DNA of 64,000 nucleotides from NCBI GenBank assembly GCA_021648725.1, contig JAKISF010000001.1, positions 124,001-188,000 on the forward strand, written 5' to 3'. Positions 19,432 to 28,166 of the stretch are shown piece by piece. The notes under the pieces were generated by a model, which had not been told where the DNA came from, ran no database searches, and saw only the letters and a program-made list of their open reading frames with translations. The stretch comes from Bacteroidales bacterium. Its GTDB lineage: Bacteria > Bacteroidota > Bacteroidia > Bacteroidales > JAADGE01. Both the position numbers and the translations under genes were made by a program. Each line of letters begins with the position of its first letter. Positions within the stretch are counted from its first letter, which is position 1.

Positions 19432-20622
19432 TCAGTTATTTAATTGATTTCTTTTTGTCGGTTGCCAGATGCCGCTTTTTACTCCTGTTAAATATTTTAA
19501 AAAGCCGATTAATAATGCTGCATTCATTGAGTAAAAATGCGTAATATACCTAAGTACAGGCAGATGTATTTTTAGTCTTTTTAAAATTAAGTCAATAAAA
19601 AGAACTGCGAAAGTAATAGTAATTAAATAAATGCTGACAATATATATGTTAAAATTCAGCAGAAATATATTTGCGATAAGTGCAGAAAGAATAAAAAAAG
19701 GTCCGAACCATCTTAAAACTTTATGTGAAAAGAAACAAAATGACAGTCCTTTCATTGATGAAAACAGCAATTTTCTGTAAGCAATAAGGTTTTGGAAGTT
19801 TCCTGTTGAGATTCTTATTTTTCTTCTGAACTCTTCTTTTAAATCATTGGAAACATCCTCATAAACAACAGCTTGCTTGCAGTTAACGGCTTTCCTGCCT
19901 TGTTTTAGAATATTCATACAGATATAAAAATCGTCAACCAAAAAATTTGAGGGAACAGGTTTATATAAACCGGCTCTTATTGAATAACAACCGCCGAAGG
20001 GTCCCATCATTGTACCGAATAAAATACTTTCGTTTTGCTTAATTTTAACTTCACCCGAAATGTAGTTGCTCTCAGGAATTGATATTCCGGTATTTGAAAT
20101 GGATTCTTTTGTATTTCTCATTTGAGAATCAACTAAACCTATGGATTTATCTTTGTAATATTTTACCATTTCAAAAATTGTATTTTTTGAAAAAATAACA
20201 TTTGCATCTGTAATAATGAGAATATTTCCTGTTGCTTTTTTTTGAAGTTGATTAATAATGCTCGGTTTTCCTTGTCTTTCTTTAAAAATTGTAAAAAACA
20301 GATTTTTATGTTTTTCGGAATATTTTTCTACTATGTTATTTGTATTATCATCAGAATTATCAGAGCCGATTATTAGTTCTAACTTTTCGGAAGGGTATTC
20401 GGAACTAAATACAGATTTAATTTTTTCTTCAATAACAGCTTCTTCGTTATATAAAGACATTAAAATTGAAACCGTAGGCAAATTGTCAGAGTCGGAAGAA
20501 TGAAAATTGTAAGGTTCTTTTTTATTCTTCACCAAAACTTTTAAAATTAACGGAAAAAATACATAAGAATGCAGAATAGCAGAAACGGAAAGCCAAAATA
20601 GTATTTGAAAGAAAATTTCCAA
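19432..20622 (-). CDS. Membrane glycosyltransferase, family 2 (GT-A)
   Basis: 396 aa: an N-terminal membrane helix (about 5-27), a GT-A core ([18 protein letters not shown] at about 52-69, GSDNSDDNT, and TDANVIFSK as the sugar-nucleotide/metal region), then an acceptor-side VDDFYICM segment. Two or three C-terminal membrane helices follow at about 300-375. This layout is that of processive or membrane-anchored GT2 enzymes acting on lipid-linked or extracellular glycans; the donor is unknown. The start is TTG at 20622, because the next Met is inside the catalytic core. It starts 1 nt after the GT4 stop, implying translational coupling. Confidence 0.87.
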   Translation of the reverse strand: MEIFFQILFWLSVSAILHSYVFFPLILKVLVKNKKEPYNFHSSDSDNLPTVSILMSLYNEEAVIEEKIKSVFSSEYPSEKLELIIGSDNSDDNTNNIVEKYSEKHKNLFFTIFKERQGKPSIINQLQKKATGNILIITDANVIFSKNTIFEMVKYYKDKSIGLVDSQMRNTKESISNTGISIPESNYISGEVKIKQNESILFGTMMGPFGGCYSIRAGLYKPVPSNFLVDDFYICMNILKQGRKAVNCKQAVVYEDVSNDLKEEFRRKIRISTGNFQNLIAYRKLLFSSMKGLSFCFFSHKVLRWFGPFFILSALIANIFLLNFNIYIVSIYLITITFAVLFIDLILKRLKIHLPVLRYITHFYSMNAALLIGFLKYLTGVKSGIWQPTKRNQLNN

Positions 20623-20623
20623 T

Positions 20624-21835
20624 TTAATTTTTTAATTGCTTTTTATAAAACTCAATTAATGATTTTGAGATTGCAAAATTATCAAAATTATTCAGAATAA
20701 ACTGTTGTGCATTGAATGAAATACTTTTTAAATCTATTTTGTTTTCGTAAATTTCAGTTATTGTTTGCTTAAACTCATTAATTGTATTTGCAATTAAAAA
20801 ATCTGTTCCGTTCTTACCGTTAATACCTTCTGCTCCTTTACTTGTAGATAATATAATATTGCCTGATGCCATTCCTTCAATTATTTTTATTCTCATACCA
20901 CTGCCGGATAATAACGGCACAATCATAACATCGTGACTTTTCATAAAGGAAACTGCATTGTCAATTTCTCCGAGGTAGTTTATGTTTTTATAATTTTTAA
21001 AAGTTTTTTCTAACCAATCCGGAGCATTTCTGCCTGCTATTGAGAATGTTAAATTTTTGTATTTTTTTGAAATTTCAGTCCAAACATTTTCTAAAAACCA
21101 AATTAATCCTTCTTGGTTCGGTGTCCAATCCAAAGAACCGATATGGAATATTTCTATTTCTTTAAAATCTTTTTCTTTTGATTTGTATTTTGATGCATTA
21201 ACACCCGTCGGGCAAACAATGGTACTTTTTTTGTTTCCTGTTTTATTGAAATAGTCGGCATCTCTCTGTGTAATAGGAATAAGAATGTCGTATTTATTTG
21301 AGAATGATAATTCAAATTTTTTCATTCTTTTTGCAATAATTTGCAAATATATTTTTTTGAGAAAACTTTTTTCTTGCTTCAATGTTTGTTCCCAAATTTC
21401 GTGTTCAATATTATGTGCTCTGAATACAATTTTTGCTTTTGAATGTTTTTTTATTGTTTCAATATAAGGCATCATATATAAACCTTCTATTTGAATAAAA
21501 TCATATTTATTGTTTATTAACAGTTTTTTAAGTTCTTTTTTAAAGTCTTCATTTATAAATCGTTCTGCGTTATACGGTATCTTTGAGAAGAATAAATTCT
21601 TTAATGCTTTTAATATTCTGATTTCCGTATTAATATTTACGGTTTTTATATTTATATTTTTATGAACTTTATTTTTAACAGAATTCAAATCAACATAATG
21701 CTTCTTTGTATTGCAGGATAATATTTCAACTCGACAACCGGCTTCTGCAAATCCTAAGCTTAAATTGTAAACAGCAATTGAGCCTCCGTCTTTCGGGGGA
21801 AAAGGGACTTTATTGTGTATTTGAAGAATTTTCAT
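20624..21835 (-). CDS. Glycosyltransferase, family 4 (GT-B)
   Basis: 403 aa. The N-terminal Rossmann domain starts MKILQIHNKVPFPPKDGGS, a typical GT4 acceptor-side motif. The C-terminal donor-binding domain has SLDWTPNQEGLIWFLENVW (about 235-253) and the E-x7-E-like region GSGMRIKIIEGMASGN (about 310-325). It is expected to add a nucleotide-sugar-derived residue to a surface glycan such as LPS or O-antigen. It lies 1 nt behind the LptF/LptG-like permease and 1 nt ahead of the GT2 enzyme, so all three are probably made together. Confidence 0.9.
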   Translation of the reverse strand: MKILQIHNKVPFPPKDGGSIAVYNLSLGFAEAGCRVEILSCNTKKHYVDLNSVKNKVHKNINIKTVNINTEIRILKALKNLFFSKIPYNAERFINEDFKKELKKLLINNKYDFIQIEGLYMMPYIETIKKHSKAKIVFRAHNIEHEIWEQTLKQEKSFLKKIYLQIIAKRMKKFELSFSNKYDILIPITQRDADYFNKTGNKKSTIVCPTGVNASKYKSKEKDFKEIEIFHIGSLDWTPNQEGLIWFLENVWTEISKKYKNLTFSIAGRNAPDWLEKTFKNYKNINYLGEIDNAVSFMKSHDVMIVPLLSGSGMRIKIIEGMASGNIILSTSKGAEGINGKNGTDFLIANTINEFKQTITEIYENKIDLKSISFNAQQFILNNFDNFAISKSLIEFYKKQLKN

Positions 21836-21836
21836 C

Positions 21837-23321
21837 TTATGTATTCAATCTTAATATACGAGATATTTTTTTAAGAATTTCTTCAAATTTCTGGATGTTT
21901 ATAATTTTTGAGTCTTTTGTAGCTTGGTATGAAACGTAAACGCCGATTGGGAATAAAATGCCGGGTGCAAGCCAAGCTCCGAGAAAAACAGGAACAGCAC
22001 TTTCTATTGCAGCTTTTTCTCCGAAACTGAATAATACATAATAAAACATGAATAACAGGACAGAAACTAAGATGGGAAGACCGAATCCGCCTTTTCTAAT
22101 TATTGCTCCTAAGGGTGCTCCTATAAAGAAGAAGACCAAACAAGCAAATGAAAGCGAAAATTTCTTATACCAAGCTAATTGGTGCTTTTTTAACCATTTT
22201 AAACGATTACTGAGAGATTGACTGTTGTTTTCAATATTTGTTTTTAACCTGTTTGCAGAAGTTAAAGAACTTTGTAATGCTTTTTGTTTTTCACTTATTG
22301 ACATTTTTTCATATATACTGTCTAAGTTCATTCTTGATATTAATTTTTCAGGATTTTGGTATCTGCTTATTGAGTCTCTATGTTTTATCTTATTGTCTTT
22401 AATTTCAGCTAATCTTTTTTCATGTTTGAAATAATTAAATTCAATTAATTTCCTATTATAACTTTCTGCTCTGTTGTAATATTCTTTTTTTAACGAGTCA
22501 ATTGCATAGGAAAGTTGCTTTGTATCCATAATCTCATAATGTTTTTCAAATAAACTTTCATCGCTTTTTTTCATAGAAATATCAGGTAATTTAAAAACAA
22601 TGGTTTGTTTTGTAAAACGGTCATGCCTGTACGGATATTCTTTTACGGAGCTGTTATGTTTTTCTTTCATTTCTGTATAATTGCTGCCACTGTATAAGGT
22701 TACAATCATATTTTTTTGGTCTCTTGTAATATTCATTTCTCCGGAGTCGGCAACGGTAACATCTTTATTTCCTTTTTGTTTTGTATGATTATATATCATA
22801 AAGCCGTACATCATTCCGGTATCCGGGTCTTTATCTTCAATTTTAATACTGTAGCCGTCTATGTCATTATTAAAAACACCTGTTTTAATGTTTAATTCAG
22901 GGCGTTTCCTTGATAAATCATATAATAAGCCGGCATATTTTAAGTTTGTATAAGGAAGCACATTATTTGAGAAGTAAAAAGCACCTATACTAAGTAAGAT
23001 AATAAAAACAATTAATGAACTCATAATTCTCCATAATGAAATTCCTGAAGTTTTCATTGCGGTAAGTTCAAAATGTTCTCCTAAGTTGCCGAATGTCATC
23101 ACGGAAGCAAGCAAAACTGCCAAAGGCAAAGCCATAGGAACTAACATTGCTGCTGAATAAAAAAGGACTTTGAGAATAAAGTACCATTCTAAACCTTTTC
23201 CTACCATATCCTCTATCCACAGCCATATAAATTGCATTAAGAAAAAAAAGATAGAAATTGCAAAGGTTATAATAAACGGACCTATGAAAGATTTAATTAT
23301 TAGTATGTGTATTTTTTTCAC
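21837..23321 (-). CDS. LptF/LptG family permease (YjgP/YjgQ)
   Basis: The inner-membrane part of the Lpt machinery that extracts LPS and drives it toward the outer membrane. 494 aa: three N-terminal TM helices (about 8-30, 55-78, 100-122), a large periplasmic domain (about 130-395) that here contains a long charged helical stretch, and three C-terminal TM helices (about 400-480). Family hallmarks are the N-terminal IKSFIGPFIITF and C-terminal FFIGAPLGAIIRKGGFG. The start is GTG at 23321. First gene of the operon with two glycosyltransferases, ribBA and the ATP-grasp gene. Whether it is LptF, LptG or a single Bacteroidota version cannot be decided here. Confidence 0.9.
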   Translation of the reverse strand: MKKIHILIIKSFIGPFIITFAISIFFFLMQFIWLWIEDMVGKGLEWYFILKVLFYSAAMLVPMALPLAVLLASVMTFGNLGEHFELTAMKTSGISLWRIMSSLIVFIILLSIGAFYFSNNVLPYTNLKYAGLLYDLSRKRPELNIKTGVFNNDIDGYSIKIEDKDPDTGMMYGFMIYNHTKQKGNKDVTVADSGEMNITRDQKNMIVTLYSGSNYTEMKEKHNSSVKEYPYRHDRFTKQTIVFKLPDISMKKSDESLFEKHYEIMDTKQLSYAIDSLKKEYYNRAESYNRKLIEFNYFKHEKRLAEIKDNKIKHRDSISRYQNPEKLISRMNLDSIYEKMSISEKQKALQSSLTSANRLKTNIENNSQSLSNRLKWLKKHQLAWYKKFSLSFACLVFFFIGAPLGAIIRKGGFGLPILVSVLLFMFYYVLFSFGEKAAIESAVPVFLGAWLAPGILFPIGVYVSYQATKDSKIINIQKFEEILKKISRILRLNT

Positions 23322-23340
23322 TTATACTTTGAATATAATA

Positions 23341-23348
23341 CAAAAGTA
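23341..23348 (-). promoter_or_regulatory. Probable -7 box for the lptF-ribBA operon
   Basis: On the minus strand TACTTTTG matches TAnnTTTG, 19 nt before the GTG start. No clear TTTG lies at the -33 distance, so support is partial. Transcription would start around 23335, leaving a very short leader. Confidence 0.45.
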
Positions 23349-23489
23349 GAAAAATTATAAATAAAACTTTATTATCATAAGTTAATTTTAATTAAAAAAG
23401 ATTAAATTTCATTAATTATGTGAGCACACTAAAAATGAGATATTGGGGTTGGTTTCTAAATTGTCAGCGAAGAAATGTTTAATTAATAT

Positions 23490-23870
23490 TTATACACCTA
23501 AAGTATGCTTTAAGCCCTCAACTTGCTCATTCCACATTTCAATTATACTTTCTTTTTCGTCCTGTTCTGCAAAGTCAATAATTTGAAGAGCAACATCTCC
23601 TGTAAGTTCTTGTTTGTGAATGCTAAATTCAAAGTAAGTACCTTCTTCTGAATCTAACCATTTGAATCGGATGTAATTGTCAGATTTTTTTTCAATCAAT
23701 TTTGCTTGTTGCTCTGAACGATCCCATATAAAAGTATATATCCCGTCTTCTAATGTAACTTTGTTTGCAAACCATTCTTCTAAGCCGGAAGGGTTGCTTA
23801 ATCTGTAAAATAATATTTTAGGAATGGTGTTAATCGAATATTCTAAGTCAATCCTCTCTAAATTCTCCAT
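23490..23870 (-). CDS. START-like domain protein (Bacteroidota type)
   Basis: 126 aa, a single small helix-grip domain of the START/Aha1-like superfamily, recognised from LSNPSGLEEWFANKVTLEDGIYTFIWDRSEQQAKL and a C-terminal long helix. Members are small cytosolic proteins that bind a hydrophobic ligand; the role of this Bacteroidota version is unknown. It stands alone with A/T-rich spacers of about 170 nt on its 3' side and about 100 nt to tRNA-Met on the other; I see nothing further in those spacers. Confidence 0.8.
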   Translation of the reverse strand: MENLERIDLEYSINTIPKILFYRLSNPSGLEEWFANKVTLEDGIYTFIWDRSEQQAKLIEKKSDNYIRFKWLDSEEGTYFEFSIHKQELTGDVALQIIDFAEQDEKESIIEMWNEQVEGLKHTLGV

Positions 23871-23952
23871 ATATTTTTATTTATAGTGTCTGCAATTTAA
23901 GAAAAAAAAACAAATAAAAAAAATATTTTCTTTCAGTTTTAATCAAAGTTTA

Positions 23953-23960
23953 TATATTTG
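23953..23960 (+). promoter_or_regulatory. -7 box for tRNA-Met
   Basis: TATATTTG matches TAnnTTTG and ends 14 nt before the tRNA. The -33 region has only a TTTC at 23931-23934, 18 bp upstream, so this is a partial match. Confidence 0.5.
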
Positions 23961-23974
23961 CATCCGCAAAAAAA

Positions 23975-24048
23975 GGCGAGGTAGCTCAGTCGGTTAGAGC
24001 GTCGGATTCATAACCCGGAGGTCACGAGTTCAATTCTCGTTCTCGCCA
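23975..24048 (+). tRNA. tRNA-Met (anticodon CAT), elongator type
   Basis: A 74-nt cloverleaf with acceptor GGCGAGG/TCTCGCC and anticodon loop TTCATAA. The first acceptor pair is G-C, so it is not the initiator. The anticodon stem TCGGA/CCCGG has an A-C mismatch next to the loop. A tRNA-Ile whose C34 becomes lysidine also reads CAT in DNA and is not fully excluded. A terminator hairpin follows at once. Confidence 0.9.
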
Positions 24049-24050
24049 CA

Positions 24051-24083
24051 AAAAAAGACTTCTTTTTTCTAGAAGTCTTTTTT
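24051..24083. terminator. Bidirectional terminator between tRNA-Met and upp
   Basis: Arms 24051-24063 and 24071-24083 (AAAAAAGACTTCT / AGAAGTCTTTTTT) form a perfect 13-bp stem with a seven-nt loop. A on the left and T on the right make it work in both directions, serving tRNA-Met on plus and upp on minus. Confidence 0.88.
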
Positions 24084-24100
24084 ATTTAATGTACGAAAGG

Positions 24101-24751
24101 TTAAATCTTATCTCCGTATGCCAAATCTCCTGCATCGCCTAAGCCGGGAACAATATATGATTTTGCCGTTAGTTCATTATCCATTGCACCGACCCAAATT
24201 GTGTATTTACCTTCCGGTAAGTTTTCCTGCATATATTCTACTCCTTCTTTCGCGGCAATAATCGTAACTATATGAGTATGTTTTGGGTCTTCATTTTTTG
24301 TCAAATCTTTATATGCTAATACTAAGGATGAACCGCTTGCTAACATCGGATCAGAGAGGATTAAAAATTTATCGTCTATATTCGGGGTTGATAAATACCC
24401 CGATTTTATTTCAAAGCTGTTATCTTTATGATATTTTCTGAAAGAACCGACAAAAGCATTTTGTGCATAATCAAAATAGTTTAATAAACCTTGGTGAAGC
24501 GGTAAACCTGCACGCAAAACTGTTGCTAATACAATATTATCTTTCATAATTTGCATATCGGTTGTTCCGAGCGGAGTTGTAACTTCTTTTTTCTCAAATT
24601 CTAACTCTTTACTCAGTTCATAAGCAAAAATTTCTCCTATACGTTCTAAGTTTTTTCTAAACCGAAGCCTGTCGTTTTGAATATTGACATCTCTTAATTC
24701 AGAAATAAACTTATTTAAGATTGAGTTTTGCTCGCCAAGAATATGTATCAT
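24101..24751 (-). CDS. upp: Uracil phosphoribosyltransferase
   Basis: Converts uracil and PRPP to UMP for pyrimidine salvage. The 216 aa are family length. The PRPP-binding loop LILSDPMLASGSS (about 130-142) and the uracil-binding C-terminus PGLGDAGDLAYG are present, as is VLRAGLPLHQGL near 80. It follows a nucleoside-transporter gene on the same strand; with udk at 27.4 kb these form a local pyrimidine salvage set. Confidence 0.96.
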   Translation of the reverse strand: MIHILGEQNSILNKFISELRDVNIQNDRLRFRKNLERIGEIFAYELSKELEFEKKEVTTPLGTTDMQIMKDNIVLATVLRAGLPLHQGLLNYFDYAQNAFVGSFRKYHKDNSFEIKSGYLSTPNIDDKFLILSDPMLASGSSLVLAYKDLTKNEDPKHTHIVTIIAAKEGVEYMQENLPEGKYTIWVGAMDNELTAKSYIVPGLGDAGDLAYGDKI

Positions 24752-24818
24752 ATTTTATGATTATAATAATAAATAAATATCTTATATTTTAAGTTTAAAA
24801 CGTCTAAGATTAAAGTCT

Positions 24819-26078
24819 TTAATGGCTTATATCTTTAATTTTATCCGGATTGTGTTTATGCTTAAATAAGAATATAAATAAAACGGCAACAATTAGTGCG
24901 TATAATGCAAATCCTAACCAGATATTTTTCCAATCCCATGTGCCGTCAGATAATACATAAAATTTATCAATAATGATACCGCTTCCTAAAGCTCCTATCA
25001 TTGTTCCGAAACCGTTAGTCATCATCATAAACAGTCCTTGAGCACTACCGCGCATTTTGCTGTCTGTTTCTGTTTCAATAAATAAAGAGCCTGAGATATT
25101 AAAGAAGTCAAAAGCCAATCCGTAAATTATCATTGAAAGAATAATGAAAATAAGTCCGAATCCTTCGGGTTCTCCGATTCCGAACAAAGCAAACCTGAGA
25201 ACCCATGCAAACATACTGAATATCATAACTTTTTTTATGCCGAAACGTTTTAAGAAAAACGGAATTGTAAGAATAAAAAGAGTTTCGGATATTTGAGAAA
25301 TAGACATGACAATTGTTGAATATTTAATAACAAATGAGTCCGCATATTTAGGTATTTCTTTGAAATGGTCAAGGAACCGGTCGCCGTACATATTAGTTAA
25401 TTGCAAAGATGCACCCAGCATCATTGAAAATATAAAGAAAATTGCCATTTTATAGTTGCCGAATAACTTAAAGGCTTCTAATCCGAATAGTTTTACAAAT
25501 GAAGATTTTTCGGCAACTTTTTGTTGCGGCCGGCATTTAGGCAAAGAGAAAGAGTATATTCCTAAAATAAGCGAAGCAATTGCTGAAATATAAAATTGAT
25601 TTTCACTTGCTTTGTTTCCTGTTAAATTAGTAAACCACATGGCAGCTATAAAACCGATTGTTCCCCAAACACGTATTGGCGGGAACGATTTAACAACATC
25701 TAATTTTGCAATATTAAGTGCATTGTATGCTACTGTGTTGGTTAATGCAATTGTCGGCATATAAAAACTCATAGCAAGCAGCATTACCCAAAAAAATGTA
25801 TCGGGGTTGTTTATAAACGGAAAGCTTGCTACTGCCGCTCCTGCTATAATATGTGAAACGGCATAAACTATTTCTGCATTAACCCATCTGTCGGCAATGA
25901 TTCCGGTGATAGTAGGCATAAACAATGATGCAATTCCTAATGTCAGGAATACTGCACCAAATTCGGTAGGTCCCCATCCCATTGTTCCGAACCAATAGTT
26001 TGCAAAAGTTATCAGCCAAGAACCCCATACAAAGAATTGCAGGAAGTTCATTATCGTTAATCTTAGTTTTATTCCCAT
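24819..26078 (-). CDS. Nucleoside:H+ symporter-like MFS transporter (NupG/XapB type)
   Basis: 419 aa with about 12 predicted TM helices. The start, KLRLTIMNFLQFFVWGSWLITFANYW, and the motif GIIADRWVNAEI after TM2 are typical of the nucleoside:H+ symporter family. The gene ends 67 nt before upp and begins 24 nt after the bifunctional nuclease gene, all on the minus strand. Import of nucleosides fits the neighbouring upp and udk, but the exact substrate is inferred. Confidence 0.85.
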   Translation of the reverse strand: MGIKLRLTIMNFLQFFVWGSWLITFANYWFGTMGWGPTEFGAVFLTLGIASLFMPTITGIIADRWVNAEIVYAVSHIIAGAAVASFPFINNPDTFFWVMLLAMSFYMPTIALTNTVAYNALNIAKLDVVKSFPPIRVWGTIGFIAAMWFTNLTGNKASENQFYISAIASLILGIYSFSLPKCRPQQKVAEKSSFVKLFGLEAFKLFGNYKMAIFFIFSMMLGASLQLTNMYGDRFLDHFKEIPKYADSFVIKYSTIVMSISQISETLFILTIPFFLKRFGIKKVMIFSMFAWVLRFALFGIGEPEGFGLIFIILSMIIYGLAFDFFNISGSLFIETETDSKMRGSAQGLFMMMTNGFGTMIGALGSGIIIDKFYVLSDGTWDWKNIWLGFALYALIVAVLFIFLFKHKHNPDKIKDISH

Positions 26079-26102
26079 ACTTTATTCTTAATTATTATAT
26101 TT

Positions 26103-26687
26103 CTACTTTTCTTTTCTTTTCTTTAACTCGTCTCGAATTTTTGATGCCGTTTCATAATCTTCATTATTAATTGCTTCTTGCATCATTTTTTTTAATTCTT
26201 TATCTGACAAGCTTTTATAATCTCTTTTCTCATCAGATTTATCTTTGCTCGGTTCAGAACTTGTTTTTTGTATATCTTCATTAATCATCATTCCGGCTTT
26301 ATCAATAATGCTTTCTTTTACAAAAATAGGTGCATGAAACCTCAATGCAATAGCAATGGCATCGGAAGTTCTGGAATCTATTTTAATTTTTGTATGTTCT
26401 TTTTTGCAAATAATTTCCGAATAAAATATTCCTTCTTCTAATTTAACAATATTAACTTCAACCACTTCAATACGAAATGAATTAGCCATATTTACAAACA
26501 AATCATGAGTTAAAGGTCTGAACGGTTTTAAACCTTCAAGTTGAATGGCAATAGATTGAGCTTCGGATGTGCCGATTATTACGGGGAGTCTTCTGTTTCC
26601 GTCTTCTTCCTCGAGTATTAATGCGTAGGCTCCGTGCCTTGTTTGGCTGTATGATAATCCTGCAATTTTTAAACGAATTTTTTTCAT
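26103..26687 (-). CDS. Bifunctional nuclease domain protein with UVR motif
   Basis: 194 aa. Residues 1-130 form the DUF151/bifunctional nuclease domain (LEEEDGNRRLPVIIGTSEAQSIAI, then SRTSDAIAIALRFHAPIFVKESI). Residues about 155-190 form a UvrB/UvrC-type UVR motif (LKKMMQEAINNEDYETASKIRDELKK), which usually mediates protein contacts. A Ser/Lys/Asp-rich linker joins them. The fusion is common in Bacteroidota. Nuclease activity has been reported for plant homologues; the bacterial role is uncertain. The upstream -7 box at 26716 suggests its own promoter. Confidence 0.9.
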   Translation of the reverse strand: MKKIRLKIAGLSYSQTRHGAYALILEEEDGNRRLPVIIGTSEAQSIAIQLEGLKPFRPLTHDLFVNMANSFRIEVVEVNIVKLEEGIFYSEIICKKEHTKIKIDSRTSDAIAIALRFHAPIFVKESIIDKAGMMINEDIQKTSSEPSKDKSDEKRDYKSLSDKELKKMMQEAINNEDYETASKIRDELKKRKEK

Positions 26688-26715
26688 TTATATTCGGCGT
26701 CTCTGTTCTTAACAG

Positions 26716-26745
26716 CAAAAGTAAACAATAGCTTTAAATTTGCAA
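26716..26745 (-). promoter_or_regulatory. Probable promoter of the bifunctional nuclease gene
   Basis: On the minus strand, TACTTTTG (26716-26723) is preceded at 19 bp by TTG (26743-26745). It sits in the 62-nt gap after the exonuclease gene. Confidence 0.5.
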
Positions 26746-26749
26746 TTTT

Positions 26750-27457
26750 TTAATTTACACTTATTATATTTTCCGGTTTCAGCAGTTCTTTATTTTTATA
26801 TCTTAAATAAAGTTGAACAACTGCTGCAACATCTTTTTCGCAATATTTTGCAATTCTTTTAATATCTTTTTCTTTATAATAAATATCGGCAACCATACTT
26901 CCGTCAATATCATCTTTCGGTGTGGGGATGTTGAATATTTCGGTTAAAAGTTCTAATGACGTATAGTGTTTGTAATCACCGAATTTCCAGAGTTCAAGTG
27001 TATCTAAATGTCTTACCTCCCAAGGTTTTTTTCCTGCAAAATTTAATATTTTAGGAATCGGGATATTGTTAATCAGCATTCTTCTCGCTATATACGGATA
27101 ATCAAATTCTTTTCCGTTATGTGCACATAAATATTTGTTGCTTGTATTGTATGATTTTTCTACTAAATTTTTGAAACCTGAGAGAATTTCTTTTTCATCA
27201 TCTCCGAAGAATGATTTTATTCTTAATTTACCATCATTAATAAAACCTGCCGAAATACAGATGATTTTTCCGAATTCGGCATAAATTCCTGCTCTTTGCC
27301 AAATATCTTCCGGTTTTTCGTCATCTTTGATAAAATGTTTTGCTTTTTTTTCCCATAAATATTTCATTTTATCCGATAGGTTATCAAAGTTTTCGGAGTT
27401 AGGAACTGTTTCAATATCAATAAAAAGAATTTGCTCGTTTTTAATGTTATTTAACAT
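26750..27457 (-). CDS. PolB-like 3'-5' exonuclease (DEDDy)
   Basis: 235 aa with an RNase H-fold DEDD exonuclease domain. Exo I is FIDIETVP (Asp14 and Glu16 region), Exo II is CAHNGKEFDYPYIARRML, and Exo III is IAKYCEKDVAAVVQL, with the Y-x3-D spacing of the DEDDy class. This matches the family described as related to the exonuclease domain of DNA polymerase B. It is expected to act on DNA or RNA 3' ends. Its first codons overlap the end of udk by 11 nt, so the two genes are translated from one message. Confidence 0.85.
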   Translation of the reverse strand: MLNNIKNEQILFIDIETVPNSENFDNLSDKMKYLWEKKAKHFIKDDEKPEDIWQRAGIYAEFGKIICISAGFINDGKLRIKSFFGDDEKEILSGFKNLVEKSYNTSNKYLCAHNGKEFDYPYIARRMLINNIPIPKILNFAGKKPWEVRHLDTLELWKFGDYKHYTSLELLTEIFNIPTPKDDIDGSMVADIYYKEKDIKRIAKYCEKDVAAVVQLYLRYKNKELLKPENIISVN

Positions 27458-28073
27458 TGTATTTATTGTTTAGGTTTTTTTCGATGATGGTTGAAAGCAT
27501 TTCAATTGCAACTTTGTTATGTCCGCCTTGCGGAATTATTATGTCAGCATAGCTTTTTGAGGGTTCTATAAATTGAAGGTGCATGGGTTTAACAGATTTA
27601 GAATAGCGTTCCAGAACTTTTTTTACGGTTCTTCCTCGTTCAATAATATCACGTTCTATTACTCTTCCTAATCGGTCGTCGTCATCTGCATATACAAATA
27701 TTTTTATATCGAATAAATCTCGAAGTTTTTTATTTGTGAGTACAAGTATTCCTTCAACAATTACAACTTCGTGAGGTTCAATGGTTGTTGTTTCTTTTTC
27801 TCTTGTGCAGGTTAGGTAGGAATATTTGGGCTCTTCAATAGATTTGTTTTGTTTCAGTTTTTTTATATGTTCTATTAAAAGTTCAAATTCAATAGAATTA
27901 GGATGGTCGAAGTTAATTTTTTGTCGTTCTTCAAGAGGAAGCGAGCTGTTATCTTTATAATATGAATCTTGTGAAAGTACGGCAACTTCGCCCTTCGGCA
28001 GTTGTTCTACTAATTTTTTAACCACTGTTGTTTTGCCTGAACCTGTTCCGCCTGCAATTCCTATAACTAACAT
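27447..28073 (-). CDS. udk: Uridine kinase
   Basis: Phosphorylates uridine and cytidine in pyrimidine salvage. 208 aa, full length. Walker A is GIAGGTGSGKTTVVKK (about 5-20); SQDSYYKDNSSLP and FDHPNSIEFELL bind substrate; VVIVEGILVLTNKKLRDLFD is the Walker B/lid region. The 3' end overlaps the exonuclease gene. It begins a short minus-strand unit; a -7 box is at 28108. Confidence 0.95.
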   Translation of the reverse strand: MLVIGIAGGTGSGKTTVVKKLVEQLPKGEVAVLSQDSYYKDNSSLPLEERQKINFDHPNSIEFELLIEHIKKLKQNKSIEEPKYSYLTCTREKETTTIEPHEVVIVEGILVLTNKKLRDLFDIKIFVYADDDDRLGRVIERDIIERGRTVKKVLERYSKSVKPMHLQFIEPSKSYADIIIPQGGHNKVAIEMLSTIIEKNLNNKYNVK

Positions 28074-28107
28074 GCTTTATTAATTTTATGAAGTTTTGAC
28101 TACTTCT

Positions 28108-28115
28108 CAAAATTA
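28108..28115 (-). promoter_or_regulatory. Possible -7 box for udk
   Basis: TAATTTTG on the minus strand lies 34 nt before the udk start. No TTTG is seen at the -33 position, so this is weak. Confidence 0.35.
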
Positions 28116-28166
28116 ATAAAAATTACTTAACTTAAAAGTTATGATTAAAATATTGTTAAACAGAAA

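Noticed and set aside
19432-23321. Complete capsule or O-antigen locus
   Set aside because: Only two glycosyltransferases, with no polymerase, flippase or sugar-nucleotide synthesis genes nearby.
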